A DNA stretch of 23,078 nt from Candidatus Gastranaerophilales bacterium (GTDB taxonomy: Bacteria; Cyanobacteriota; Vampirovibrionia; Gastranaerophilales; Gastranaerophilaceae). Location of the stretch: NCBI GenBank assembly GCA_947589525.1, contig CANQAW010000007.1, positions 1 to 23,078 on the forward strand. The letters run 5' to 3'. Of this stretch, positions 15,623 through 22,975 are shown one piece after another. Below the pieces are notes generated by a model, which did not search any database, was not told the DNA's origin, and worked only from the letters and a program-made list of their open reading frames with translations. Position numbers and translations under genes: made by a program. Every line of letters starts with the position of its first letter. Within the stretch, counting starts at the first letter, position 1.

Positions 15623-17357
15623 ATGTTAAGTGATGAGTTTTTAAGCGAATACGAAGAAATATTATACAAAACCGAACGTCCTTCCCGCTATATCGGAGAT
15701 GAGTTTGGCTGTTATGATAAAGATTTTAACTCTGTTGAAAATAAATTTCTTTTTGTATTTCCCGATAAATATAAATAAAGATTATGATTGCTTGTGCGAC
15801 AGATTATATGCGCCGGAAAAAGATTTTATTGAACTTTTAAAAAAGTATAACAAACCCTTATACGCTTTAGAATCTAAAAGAAAACCCGCAGAATTTGATG
15901 TTTTGGGATTTGGCTTACAATATGAACTTTGTTATACAACCGTTTTGAAATTGCTTGAATTATCGAATATTCCTATTTTATCCAAAGACAGAGACATCTC
16001 GCACCCTCTTATTTTAGCGGGCGGGCCTTGCACATCTAATCCCGCTCCCATGAGTAAATTTATAGATGTTTTTATAATAGGCGACGGGGAAGAAGTTAAC
16101 ATTGATGTATTGAAAAAATTTACGGAGCTTAGAAAAAACGGTTTAAAAAGGGAAGAAATCCTGTTTGAATTATCAAAAATAAAAGGAGTGTATGCTCCCG
16201 TTGTTAATAATTTTGCCTGCAAAAGAATTGCTTCTTTGACTCTTGACAATCATCCCGTAAGTTCTCCAATTCCCCATTTTGCTTCAATTCAAGATAGAGC
16301 CGTAGTTGAGCTTAGAAGAGGATGCGGAAGAATGTGTCGTTTTTGTCAGGCATCTCACATTAATCTTCCGATTAGAGAAAGAAAAAAAGAAGATGTTACA
16401 ACTCTTGCCAAAGCCTATGTTAAAAATTCGGGATATGATGAATATTCTCTTTTATCCCTTTCTTCAAACGACCATGGGCAGATAGAAGAAATTCTTAAAG
16501 ATTTGAATTGTCATTTTAAAGGAACGGGTATAAATGTTTCTCTTCCTTCGCAAAGAGCGGATAAATTTTCGCTTGAACTTGCCAATCTTGCGGGAAGCGA
16601 AAAAAAGGCAACGGTAACAATTGCGCCTGAAGCGGGAAGTCAAAAAATGAGAGATGTTATAAATAAAAATCTTTCTCAAGAACAAATAATTAATGCCACA
16701 GTGTCTTGTATTAAAAACGGCTGGTCAAAGATTAAATACTATTTTGTAATAGGTTTGCCTTTTGAAGAAAAAGAGGATTTAAAAGCAATTATAGAATTAA
16801 TTAAATCCGTTCAGCTAAAGTGTCGTGAAACGGGTTTAAAATATCCTCAAATTACTTGTTCAATATCTGTTTTTGTTCCAAAACCCCATACGCCGTTTCA
16901 ATGGGCAGGACAAAATACCTTGCTTCAAATAGAAGAAAAAATAAAATACCTTAAAAGTATAAATAATTTGAAAAATGTTAAACTTAATTTTCATAATCCG
17001 AAAATGTCGCGCCTTGAAGCGTTTTATACAAGAGGCGATGAACATATAGGGGATTTTATATACGAGATGTATAAAAACGGAGCTTATTTGGAAAGCTGGG
17101 ATGAAAACGTTGATTATGAATTGTATGATAAAATAGCTAAAAAGCTTGATATTGACATTGAAAAGGAAGCATCAAAAGAATTTTTAATTCAAGATAACCT
17201 TCCTTGGGATAATATAAATTACGGAATAAATAAATCATGGTTGATTCGGGAATATAATAAAGCAAAATCCGCAGTCACAACCGTTCCTTGCGAAGTCAGA
17301 TGCAGTAATTGCGGAGTTTGTATAAATCTTAAAACAAAAAAAGTGTTATCTGGGTAG
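15623..17357 (+). pseudogene. TIGR03960-type radical SAM protein, frameshifted near the 5' end
   Basis: Two frames together make one radical SAM protein. The first (15623-15778) gives MLSDEFLSEYEEILYKTERP, RYIGDEFGCYDKDFNSVENK and FVFPDKYK, then TAA. The second resumes within a few bases as INKDYDCLCDRLYAPEKDF and runs to 17357. Family members read FPDVYEVGMSHLGLQILY.. between these points, so about 15 residues are missing and the frame is shifted. Downstream is intact: LGFGLQYELCYTTVLKLL, LAGGPCTSNPAP, GDGEE, the 4Fe-4S motif RRGCGRMCRFCQAS, IAPEAGSQKMR, and the C-terminal PWDNINYG with CSNCGVC. Translation of the second frame from ATG 15699 would give an unrelated 24-residue N-terminus, so that start is not believable. 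The true substrate is unknown. An assembly error is possible. It overlaps the convergent zinc-ribbon gene by 12 bp. Confidence 0.8.
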
Positions 17358-17759
17358 CCCCTGATTTTTAATTTCAAGCATTTTCTTCATAAAGCCCTCG
17401 TGGATTTGTTTTTTTATTTTCTTTAATTCATCGTAATCTAAAAATTTTCCTCCGCAAATATGACAGCAGTCAATTTTTATTTCTTTTTTGGGGCTTGTAT
17501 AAGTTTCAACCATCGGCGCTTTGCAATCGGGGCAGATTCTTTGATTTTCATGCGAAACATTGAAGAGAGTTTTGTTTTCAAGAAACTCTTCTATATATTC
17601 AATATCGTCGCCAATGCGTTCTAATTCTCTGTTATCAAAATATATGCCCCCGCATCCCTTATCGCAAACGTCAATAAAGAAATCACTGTTGGGTGTTCTT
17701 AATTTTGTCATTTTTTCACCGCAGGCAGGGCAAGTAAGTATTTCTTCCGTATCTCTCAT
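17346..17759 (-). CDS. TFIIB-type zinc-ribbon protein
   Basis: A 137-residue protein with two zinc ribbons of the zf-TFIIB type. The first uses C10, C13, C32 and C36 (CPACGEKM, then CDKGCGGIYFDNREL). The second has CPDCKAPM, then CCHICGGKFLDYDEL. The C-X-X-C then C-GG-(F/Y)-D pattern is typical of these small bacterial proteins, whose function is unknown. A helical linker (about 43-75) joins them. ATG 17759 is chosen over one 30 nt upstream because GGAG lies 5 nt before it. It has its own promoter just past the stop of the aminotransferase gene. Its last 12 bp overlap the radical SAM gene tail to tail. Confidence 0.85.
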   Translation of the reverse strand: MRDTEEILTCPACGEKMTKLRTPNSDFFIDVCDKGCGGIYFDNRELERIGDDIEYIEEFLENKTLFNVSHENQRICPDCKAPMVETYTSPKKEIKIDCCHICGGKFLDYDELKKIKKQIHEGFMKKMLEIKNQGLPR

Positions 17760-17787
17760 AATATCTCCTTTGACCGGATATTCTACC

Positions 17788-17816
17788 ATGCTAAAGTATT
17801 TTTAATTTTATGTCAA
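17788..17816 (-). promoter_or_regulatory. Promoter of zinc-ribbon gene
   Basis: A perfect -35 TTGACA (17816-17811), a 17-bp spacer and TAGCAT (17793-17788), giving a leader of about 20-25 nt with an AAGGAG site. The -35 abuts the stop codon of the upstream aminotransferase gene. Confidence 0.6.
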
Positions 17817-19019
17817 TTATTCGTATTTAATTCCTGCTTCTTTAAATCTTTTAAAGACTTCTTGCAGTCTTAAAATCGGTTGAACCAAAGATACTCTAAA
17901 TCTATCGTCGCTTAATTGACCAAAAGCGCTTCCCGGAGTTACAAGAACGCCGGTTTTTTCAAGTAAATATTTGCAAAATTCCATTGATGTTTTAAATTTG
18001 GAAGGTATTTTTATCCAAAAATACATAGTTGCATCACTTCTTGGCGCATAAAAACCAAGGTTGTTAAAACCTTGAGCTACAATTTCACGCCTTGCATCAT
18101 ACGTATCCATTATTCCTTTAACATAACTGTCATCCATTGTTAAAGCTTCTATACAGGCGTCTTGCACAATTGTTGAAGTTCCGTAATCAATATTTGATTT
18201 CATTGCATAAAGATTTTGTATAAATTCTTCTTTTCCTATTGCAAAACCGCATCTCCAGCCGGCCATATTAAAAGTTTTTGTAAATGAATGAAATTCCATT
18301 GCAATATCACGTGCACCTTCAATATTGAATATTGAATAAGGTCTGTAATTTGAAAAGCAGACTTCACCGTATGCAAGGTCTGAAATTAATAATATATTGT
18401 ATTCTCTGCAAAAGCTGACCACATCTTGCAAAAAACTCTTTGGTGCGACTGCGCCCGTCGGATTGTTGGGGTAGTTAATAAAAAACATTTTAGCTTTTTT
18501 AGCTACATCAGTCGGAATTTCGCCTAAATCTATTAAAAATCTGTTTTCTTCTTTTAGCTTGACAAAATATGGAATACCGCCCGCAATTAAAGTCCCTCTG
18601 CATAAAACAGGATAGTAAGGGTCGGGAATTATATTTGTATCTTGGGGGTTTGTATATGCAAGAGCTATATTTGCAAGGCCTTCTTTTTCTCCTATTAAAG
18701 TCTGAACTTCCTTTTCAGGATTAACTTCAACAAAATATCTTCTCTTCATCCAGTCTGCAATAGCTTTTCTTAGTTCAATTTTCCCTCTGAAATTAGGATA
18801 GCCGTGATTTTGAGGGTTTTGAATAGCTTCAAGAGCAACTTTTACAACAGGATCAGGTGTAGCGCCGTCGGGGTTTCCGATAGACATATCAATTACATCT
18901 ATACCTTTATTGATTGCTTCTTGTTTTAATTCGGCAAGTTGAGCAAAAATATATTTTGGGAGATTTAAAATTCTTTCCGAAGGTTGAATTTTTTTGTTTT
19001 CTATAATTTCTTGCGACAT
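17817..19019 (-). CDS. Class I/II aminotransferase, LL-diaminopimelate aminotransferase-like
   Basis: A fold-type I PLP aminotransferase of 400 residues. Landmarks are ERILNLPKYIFAQL and DVIDMSIGNPDGATPDPV at the N-terminus, NYPNNPTGAVAP (carboxylate and PLP contacts), SDLAYGEVCF, the Schiff-base lysine in HSFTKTFNMAGWRCGFAIG (about residue 240) and a C-terminal VTPGSAFG with FRVSLVQP, where the arginine binds the substrate carboxylate. This pattern is that of the DapL/AlaC group. LL-DAP aminotransferase, making DAP for lysine and peptidoglycan, is the most likely role and fits an MpaA-like enzyme that acts on DAP peptides. Aspartate or alanine aminotransferase is possible. AAGGGG lies before the ATG. 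A terminator separates it from rpsP. Confidence 0.85.
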   Translation of the reverse strand: MSQEIIENKKIQPSERILNLPKYIFAQLAELKQEAINKGIDVIDMSIGNPDGATPDPVVKVALEAIQNPQNHGYPNFRGKIELRKAIADWMKRRYFVEVNPEKEVQTLIGEKEGLANIALAYTNPQDTNIIPDPYYPVLCRGTLIAGGIPYFVKLKEENRFLIDLGEIPTDVAKKAKMFFINYPNNPTGAVAPKSFLQDVVSFCREYNILLISDLAYGEVCFSNYRPYSIFNIEGARDIAMEFHSFTKTFNMAGWRCGFAIGKEEFIQNLYAMKSNIDYGTSTIVQDACIEALTMDDSYVKGIMDTYDARREIVAQGFNNLGFYAPRSDATMYFWIKIPSKFKTSMEFCKYLLEKTGVLVTPGSAFGQLSDDRFRVSLVQPILRLQEVFKRFKEAGIKYE

Positions 19020-19033
19020 ATTGACCCCTTTTA

Positions 19034-19073
19034 TAATTAAAAAAAGAGCCTCGTAAAATTCGAGGCTCTTTTT
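19034..19073 (-). terminator. Intrinsic terminator of rpsP
   Basis: A perfect 13-bp stem (19041-19053 with 19061-19073) with the core GAGCCTCG/CGAGGCTC and a 7-nt loop. On the minus strand it runs into a U-rich tract. It lies 15 bp past the rpsP stop and just before the aminotransferase start. Confidence 0.92.
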
Positions 19074-19087
19074 ATGTCTTAAACTTT

Positions 19088-19468
19088 TTATGCCTCAGCA
19101 GGAGCTTCTTGCGCTTCTTCTTGTGCAGAGGCTTCTTGAGCTTTAGCTTCTTCCTTTGCCTTCTTTTCTTCTTCTAATTTAGCTTGAGCTTTTTTAGAAA
19201 GTTTTGTTTTTTCGGATTTTTTGTAATTTAAACTTCCGTCTTCATTTGCGTTATTTATAAGATACATAACGGTTTCGGAAGCTTGCGCACCTTGAGATAA
19301 TCTTGCTTTTGCTCTTTCAACATTCAACTTCATTTCTTTTGATTTCGGATTATAAAATCCTAACTCTTCAATAGGCGCACCTTCTCTTTTAGCTCTGCTG
19401 TCTATTGCAATTATTCTGTAACTCGGATTCTTTTTGTAACCTAATCTTTTAAGTCTTAATTTAATCAC
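19088..19468 (-). CDS. rpsP: 30S ribosomal protein S16 with charged C-terminal tail
   Basis: S16 is a small-subunit protein needed for 30S assembly. The 126 residues start at GTG 19468 with KLRLKRLGYKKNPSYRIIAIDSR, then REGAPIEELGFYNPKS and the helix with ERAKARLSQGAQASETV. The open frame extends 23 codons upstream, but that part is unlike S16, and AAGGA lies 9 nt before the GTG. Residues from about 82 form an Ala/Glu/Lys-rich tail (EEEKKAKEEAKAQEASAQEE), making it about 40 residues longer than E. coli S16 (82 aa); similar tails occur in other bacteria. A strong terminator follows. It is not beside rimM or trmD on the sides visible here, unlike the E. coli operon. Confidence 0.96.
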   Translation of the reverse strand: MIKLRLKRLGYKKNPSYRIIAIDSRAKREGAPIEELGFYNPKSKEMKLNVERAKARLSQGAQASETVMYLINNANEDGSLNYKKSEKTKLSKKAQAKLEEEKKAKEEAKAQEASAQEEAQEAPAEA

Positions 19469-19547
19469 TTTATTAAATTCCTTTTTATAGTTGTACTGTC
19501 TTATTTCTATCAAACTATAAACAAATTTATTTTGCAATAGCAGGTTA

Positions 19548-19578
19548 AATTCATTGTTATTTTTTGTAACAATGAATT
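19548..19578. repeat. AT-rich 12-bp inverted repeat at the 3' end of the DUF6311-like gene
   Basis: AATTCATTGTTA (19548-19559) and its exact complement (19567-19578) flank a 7-nt loop (TTTTTTG). The repeat overlaps the stop codon of the upstream membrane-protein gene. There is no U-tract on either strand, so it is not a standard terminator; it may cap or stabilise the mRNA 3' end. Confidence 0.6.
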
Positions 19579-21274
19579 ATTGGCGGTTGTAATGTAAATA
19601 CCAAAGATCTCGAACAAGCGGATCATATTTTTTGGTATAGGTATACAAATCCTTTATGGTTATATATTTTGTTAAATTTTTATTGTGTTCAATCTTTTCA
19701 TCATTAATTATAAAAAAAACATCATCAGATTGTTTCTTTAGTTTTAACGCATATAAATTTTGTGCATCCGGAATTGTTCTTGCAAAATAAAAATTATTTA
19801 ATACTAAATTATTCTCTTTTGCAAAGTGTGCCAACTCAAATAAATTTGCAGAAGAAACCATATCTGATATATATAATACTTTTATACCCGGATTATTTTT
19901 TTTGATATTATTCCAAACCTCTCTGTTTATTGCGTCTTTGTATATATAATGATGATTATACTTACTTCTTTTTCTTTTTGACAATTTTGACATATCTGCT
20001 ATTTGTATTGAGGCAATAAGTAAAATGATAATTAAAGCAACCGTTTTTCGGCTTCTTGAAAGAAAATATATTAATGCTGCCGTTGGAATTAAACAAGAAG
20101 CAATAAATACAAATCTTCCCGTTGCTCTAAATATGGACCAAAAATTATAAAGCCAATCGGGTATGGGTATTTCAAATAATACATTATTGTCAAATGTAAC
20201 AACCGGCGATAAAGCAATTATTATCGAAACTATAATTCCCGCAAATATAACAAATAATTTAATTTTATTTTCTTTTATAATATCGGGTATTGTTTTTTTA
20301 AAGCAATCCAGTATAAATAAAATAAACGTTATCACTAAAAAGCATAATAATCCGAGCCCGAAGTATGCATAACCTTCAAGCTGTGTGTTGTGATGATAGA
20401 GATGCGCTTTTAAAAAAGAAGATTCGTAATAATTGGCATTATAAAAAGCATTTAAGTTCATGCTGCTATTTTTCAAATTGTGTGCATTCCACACGCTATT
20501 CATTGAAAAACCGCCAAAAATCCACAAGGTAATAAGCGAAACAAAACAAAATGCTATAATGGGAACAAATGCACTTAATACGGCTTTATAATTTTGTTTT
20601 TCTTTTATTGCGTTATATAATTCATACAACACATATAACATTGTTACTATTGCACACATAACAGTCATATACGGGTGAACTGAAGAGCTGATAAAACCTG
20701 TCAGACAAAAGATTATTAATTTGGTTTTGCAGTTAAACTCTCTATAATATATCAGCGGTAATAATGCCATAAGTATTAACCAATGGGTACATAATGACGA
20801 ATGCCAAAAAATCTGTATGATAAAATTAGGAAGTAATACAAACAATAATCCCGCAGCAACTGCCGTAATATCACCTATAATTCCTTTTTTGCAAAATTTT
20901 CTGACAATGAGCATTCCAAAAACACTCTGCAGCATATAACACAAAATTCCCCATATTCCAAAATATTGATAATGATTTGGCAATATCGGATTTAATAACT
21001 TAAAAAATATAGCAAATAACGGTATTGAATCAGTATTATATACTGAGGTCATAAAAGGATAAGATAAAGTATTAAATTTCCCCAAAGGAAAAGACCAAGG
21101 AGCATCTTTAAAATAATCAAAACCAAGATAATGTTGGCTGAGGTCGGGTGCTGCTGCAGCAATATAATCGGTATAAAAAGGATTTAATACATAAAATCCA
21201 TATATTGTAACAAAAACACACGCGCCTAAAACTGCAGATATTGCAATTAACCTGATTAAATATTTCTTATCCAT
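19577..21274 (-). CDS. DUF6311-like GT-C-fold membrane glycosyltransferase
   Basis: A 565-residue polytopic membrane protein with about 11 hydrophobic segments and a soluble C-terminal part from about residue 425. After the first membrane span comes DYIAAAAPDLSQHYLGFDYF and PWSFPLGKFNTLSYPF, then NTDSIPLFAIFFKLLNPILP with QYFGIWGILCYMLQ. This is the DUF6311 pattern of probable GT-C glycosyltransferases that use lipid-linked sugars; the aspartate in the first extracytoplasmic loop is the likely catalytic region. The exact product is unknown. An AGGA site lies 8 nt before the ATG. The upstream 250 bp contain an intrinsic terminator, a candidate small RNA and an HLR1 site, so expression may be attenuated or RpaB-linked. 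Base composition looks more AT-rich than its neighbours. Confidence 0.82.
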   Translation of the reverse strand: MDKKYLIRLIAISAVLGACVFVTIYGFYVLNPFYTDYIAAAAPDLSQHYLGFDYFKDAPWSFPLGKFNTLSYPFMTSVYNTDSIPLFAIFFKLLNPILPNHYQYFGIWGILCYMLQSVFGMLIVRKFCKKGIIGDITAVAAGLLFVLLPNFIIQIFWHSSLCTHWLILMALLPLIYYREFNCKTKLIIFCLTGFISSSVHPYMTVMCAIVTMLYVLYELYNAIKEKQNYKAVLSAFVPIIAFCFVSLITLWIFGGFSMNSVWNAHNLKNSSMNLNAFYNANYYESSFLKAHLYHHNTQLEGYAYFGLGLLCFLVITFILFILDCFKKTIPDIIKENKIKLFVIFAGIIVSIIIALSPVVTFDNNVLFEIPIPDWLYNFWSIFRATGRFVFIASCLIPTAALIYFLSRSRKTVALIIILLIASIQIADMSKLSKRKRSKYNHHYIYKDAINREVWNNIKKNNPGIKVLYISDMVSSANLFELAHFAKENNLVLNNFYFARTIPDAQNLYALKLKKQSDDVFFIINDEKIEHNKNLTKYITIKDLYTYTKKYDPLVRDLWYLHYNRQ

Positions 21275-21311
21275 TGCTTTATCCTATCACAAAATATATA
21301 AATTACAAACT

Positions 21312-21347
21312 AAAAAAAACGGCTAATTTGTGAACAAATTAAGCCGT
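21312..21347 (-). terminator. Intrinsic terminator of candidate small RNA or attenuator
   Basis: Arms ACGGCTAATTTG (21319-21330) and its complement with one bulged A (21335-21347) form a hairpin, followed on the minus strand by eight U residues (21319-21312). It lies 37 bp before the DUF6311-like start and over 170 bp after the glutamate synthase gene, which already has its own terminator. Confidence 0.85.
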
Positions 21348-21402
21348 GATGGATAGAATTAGTATTACGGAGTTTATAGAGGAGTTTACATGCTCTATAA
21401 TT
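21312..21402 (-). ncRNA. Candidate small RNA or regulatory leader
   Basis: Between two terminators on the same strand lies about 110 bp with no gene. Read on the minus strand, a predicted 5' hairpin (TTATAGAG 21400-21393 with CTCTATAA 21382-21375) is followed by about 27 unpaired bases and the terminator hairpin with its U-tract. This is a typical small-RNA layout of about 90 nt. The 5' end is an estimate: the best -10 (AATATT 21414-21409) is weak. An HLR1 match lies 50-67 bp upstream of that start, where cyanobacterial RpaB activates. It could equally be an attenuated leader of the DUF6311-like gene. Confidence 0.45.
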
Positions 21403-21451
21403 CTTCTCAATATTTTTTGTTGCTAATTTTCTTTTAAATTAGTCAAATATT

Positions 21452-21469
21452 TTTACAAATGTTTACAAA
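21452..21469. promoter_or_regulatory. HLR1-type RpaB binding site
   Basis: TTTACAAATGTTTACAAA on the plus strand fits the published cyanobacterial HLR1 consensus, two (G/T)TTACA(T/A)(T/A) halves separated by 2 bp, at every position. Its right end touches the A-tract of the gltD-like terminator. Binding by the rpaB product in this organism is inference. Confidence 0.55.
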
Positions 21470-21502
21470 AAAACGCTTTTTTATATAAAAAAGCGTTTTT
21501 TT
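21467..21502 (-). terminator. Intrinsic terminator of glutamate synthase gene
   Basis: A perfect 16-bp stem with a 4-nt loop (arms 21467-21482 and 21487-21502), core ACGC/GCGT, flanked by A- and T-runs that make it bidirectional. It lies 22 bp past the stop of the gltD-like gene. Confidence 0.92.
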
Positions 21503-21524
21503 GTTATTTTCTTTTTTTATTTAA

Positions 21525-22898
21525 TTAGCTTAATGCTTCGATTATGGCTTTTGCAGCTCGTTTTCCCGCCCCCATAGCATTAATTGCGGTTGACGGTCCT
21601 AACGGCGCAACGTCTCCCCCTGCATAAATGTGCGAGACGGAAGTTTCACCTTTATCATTAATTATAATATAACCTTTATTATCGGTATTTAATTCAATAT
21701 TTTCGCTTTTAGCGCTTCTTTGGATAATCGGATTTGGTCCTGTTCCTAATGAAACAATAACGCTGTCAAGCGGAACTTCCACATATTTGCCCGTTCCTAC
21801 AGGTTTTTGACGACCTGAAGCATCAGCTTCACCCAGTTCCATTAATTCAAATTTCATTGCTTTAACCCAGCCGTCTTCTCCTTTGATTTCAACGGGAGCA
21901 TGTAAGAATTTAAACTCTATTCCTTCTTCTTTGGCATGGCGAATTTCTTCCAGTCTTGCGGGAAGCTCTTTTTCTGTTCTTCTGTAGAAAATATAAACTT
22001 TTTCGTAGCCTACGCGAACGGAAGTTCTTGCCGCATCCATTGCGACGTTTCCTCCGCCGATAATTGCCGCGGTTTTTCCTATTTTCAAAGGTGTTGGAGT
22101 ATTCGGGTCTTGCGCATGCATCAGATTAACTCTTGTCAAGAATTCATTTGCACTATATACACCATTTAAATTTTCTCCGGGAATATTCATCATCTTTGGA
22201 AGTCCTGCGCCGGAGCAGATGAAAATTGCGCCGTATCCTTCTTCTTGCAATTGTTTTATGGTTACTGATTTTCCTACAATTACATTTTTAAAGAATTTTA
22301 CGCCCATATCTTTTAAAGCTTCAATTTCTCTGTCTAAAACGGTTCTTGGCAGTCTGAAGGGCGGAATGCCGTACCTCAAAACACCGCCGTATTCATGCAA
22401 TGCTTCAAAAATTGAAACCTCAAATCCTGCGTTTCTAAGGTCTGCCGCAGCCGTCATGCCTGCGCAGCCCGAGCCGACTATAGCAACTTTTTCGCCGTTC
22501 GGTTTGATTTCTTGTTTTTTGGCTTGTGTATTGTCTCCGACATATCTTTCCAACGCACCGATTGCAACCGGAAGTCCTTTGATACCGAGAATGCAATTTC
22601 CTTCGCATTGTTTTTCCTGAGGACATACTCTTCCGCATACCGAAGGAAGCATGGATGATTGTCTTATAACTTCACCTGCGCCTTCAAGATTATTTTCTTT
22701 AATTTGTTTAATAAATTCGGGTATGTCTATATTTACGGGGCAACCCGTTTTGCATCTTGCATTTTTGCATGACAGACATCTTGAAGCTTCAAGCTTAACT
22801 TGTTCGTTTGTTAAATTTTCTTCAACAGCGTTGAAATTTTTTCTTCTTTCAAATCTGTCCTGTTCGTGTTGTTTTTGACGTTCGATTTTTTCGACCAT
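21525..22898 (-). CDS. gltD: Glutamate synthase (NADPH) small subunit / homotetrameric GltA type
   Basis: An iron-sulfur flavoprotein that passes electrons from NADPH, either for glutamate synthesis or, in NfnB-like relatives, for bifurcation. The 457 residues begin with a cysteine-rich domain: C41, C44, C49, C53 (CLSCKNARCKTGCPVNIDIP) and C88, C92, C98, C102 (CGRVCPQEKQCEGNC). The FAD Rossmann motif is VAIVGSGCAGMTAAADL (about 138). The NADPH motif is AAIIGGGNVAMDAARTSVR, and IYAGGDVAPLGPSTAINAMG is the C-terminal FAD motif. Length and pattern fit TIGR01316 (gltA of the homotetrameric enzyme) as well as GltD; no large GltB subunit or NfnA is visible here, so the exact reaction is open. An AGGAG site lies about 11 nt before the ATG. 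Confidence 0.9.
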   Translation of the reverse strand: MVEKIERQKQHEQDRFERRKNFNAVEENLTNEQVKLEASRCLSCKNARCKTGCPVNIDIPEFIKQIKENNLEGAGEVIRQSSMLPSVCGRVCPQEKQCEGNCILGIKGLPVAIGALERYVGDNTQAKKQEIKPNGEKVAIVGSGCAGMTAAADLRNAGFEVSIFEALHEYGGVLRYGIPPFRLPRTVLDREIEALKDMGVKFFKNVIVGKSVTIKQLQEEGYGAIFICSGAGLPKMMNIPGENLNGVYSANEFLTRVNLMHAQDPNTPTPLKIGKTAAIIGGGNVAMDAARTSVRVGYEKVYIFYRRTEKELPARLEEIRHAKEEGIEFKFLHAPVEIKGEDGWVKAMKFELMELGEADASGRQKPVGTGKYVEVPLDSVIVSLGTGPNPIIQRSAKSENIELNTDNKGYIIINDKGETSVSHIYAGGDVAPLGPSTAINAMGAGKRAAKAIIEALS

Positions 22899-22975
22899 AA
22901 TACTTTATGACTCCTTTTTTAATAATATAATAGCATTTTTATTGTATAATAAAAATATTAAAACGAGGTCTTATT

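Noticed and set aside
15699..15770. A separate start (ATG 15699) for the radical SAM gene
   Set aside because: The 24 residues it adds are unlike the family, while the overlapping frame from 15623 encodes the expected N-terminus up to FPDKY. This is a frameshifted gene rather than a gene starting at 15699.
19484..19513. Promoter TTGATA-18-TATAAA directly before rpsP
   Set aside because: The predicted start site would fall after the AAGGA ribosome-binding site, so it conflicts with the most likely translation start.
19469..19537. Longer N-terminus for ribosomal protein S16
   Set aside because: The extension is not S16-like and the GTG at 19468 has a correctly placed AAGGA.
21341..21470. T-box or known riboswitch upstream of the DUF6311-like gene
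   Set aside because: No T-box sequence or recognisable aptamer core is visible; only generic hairpins and a terminator.
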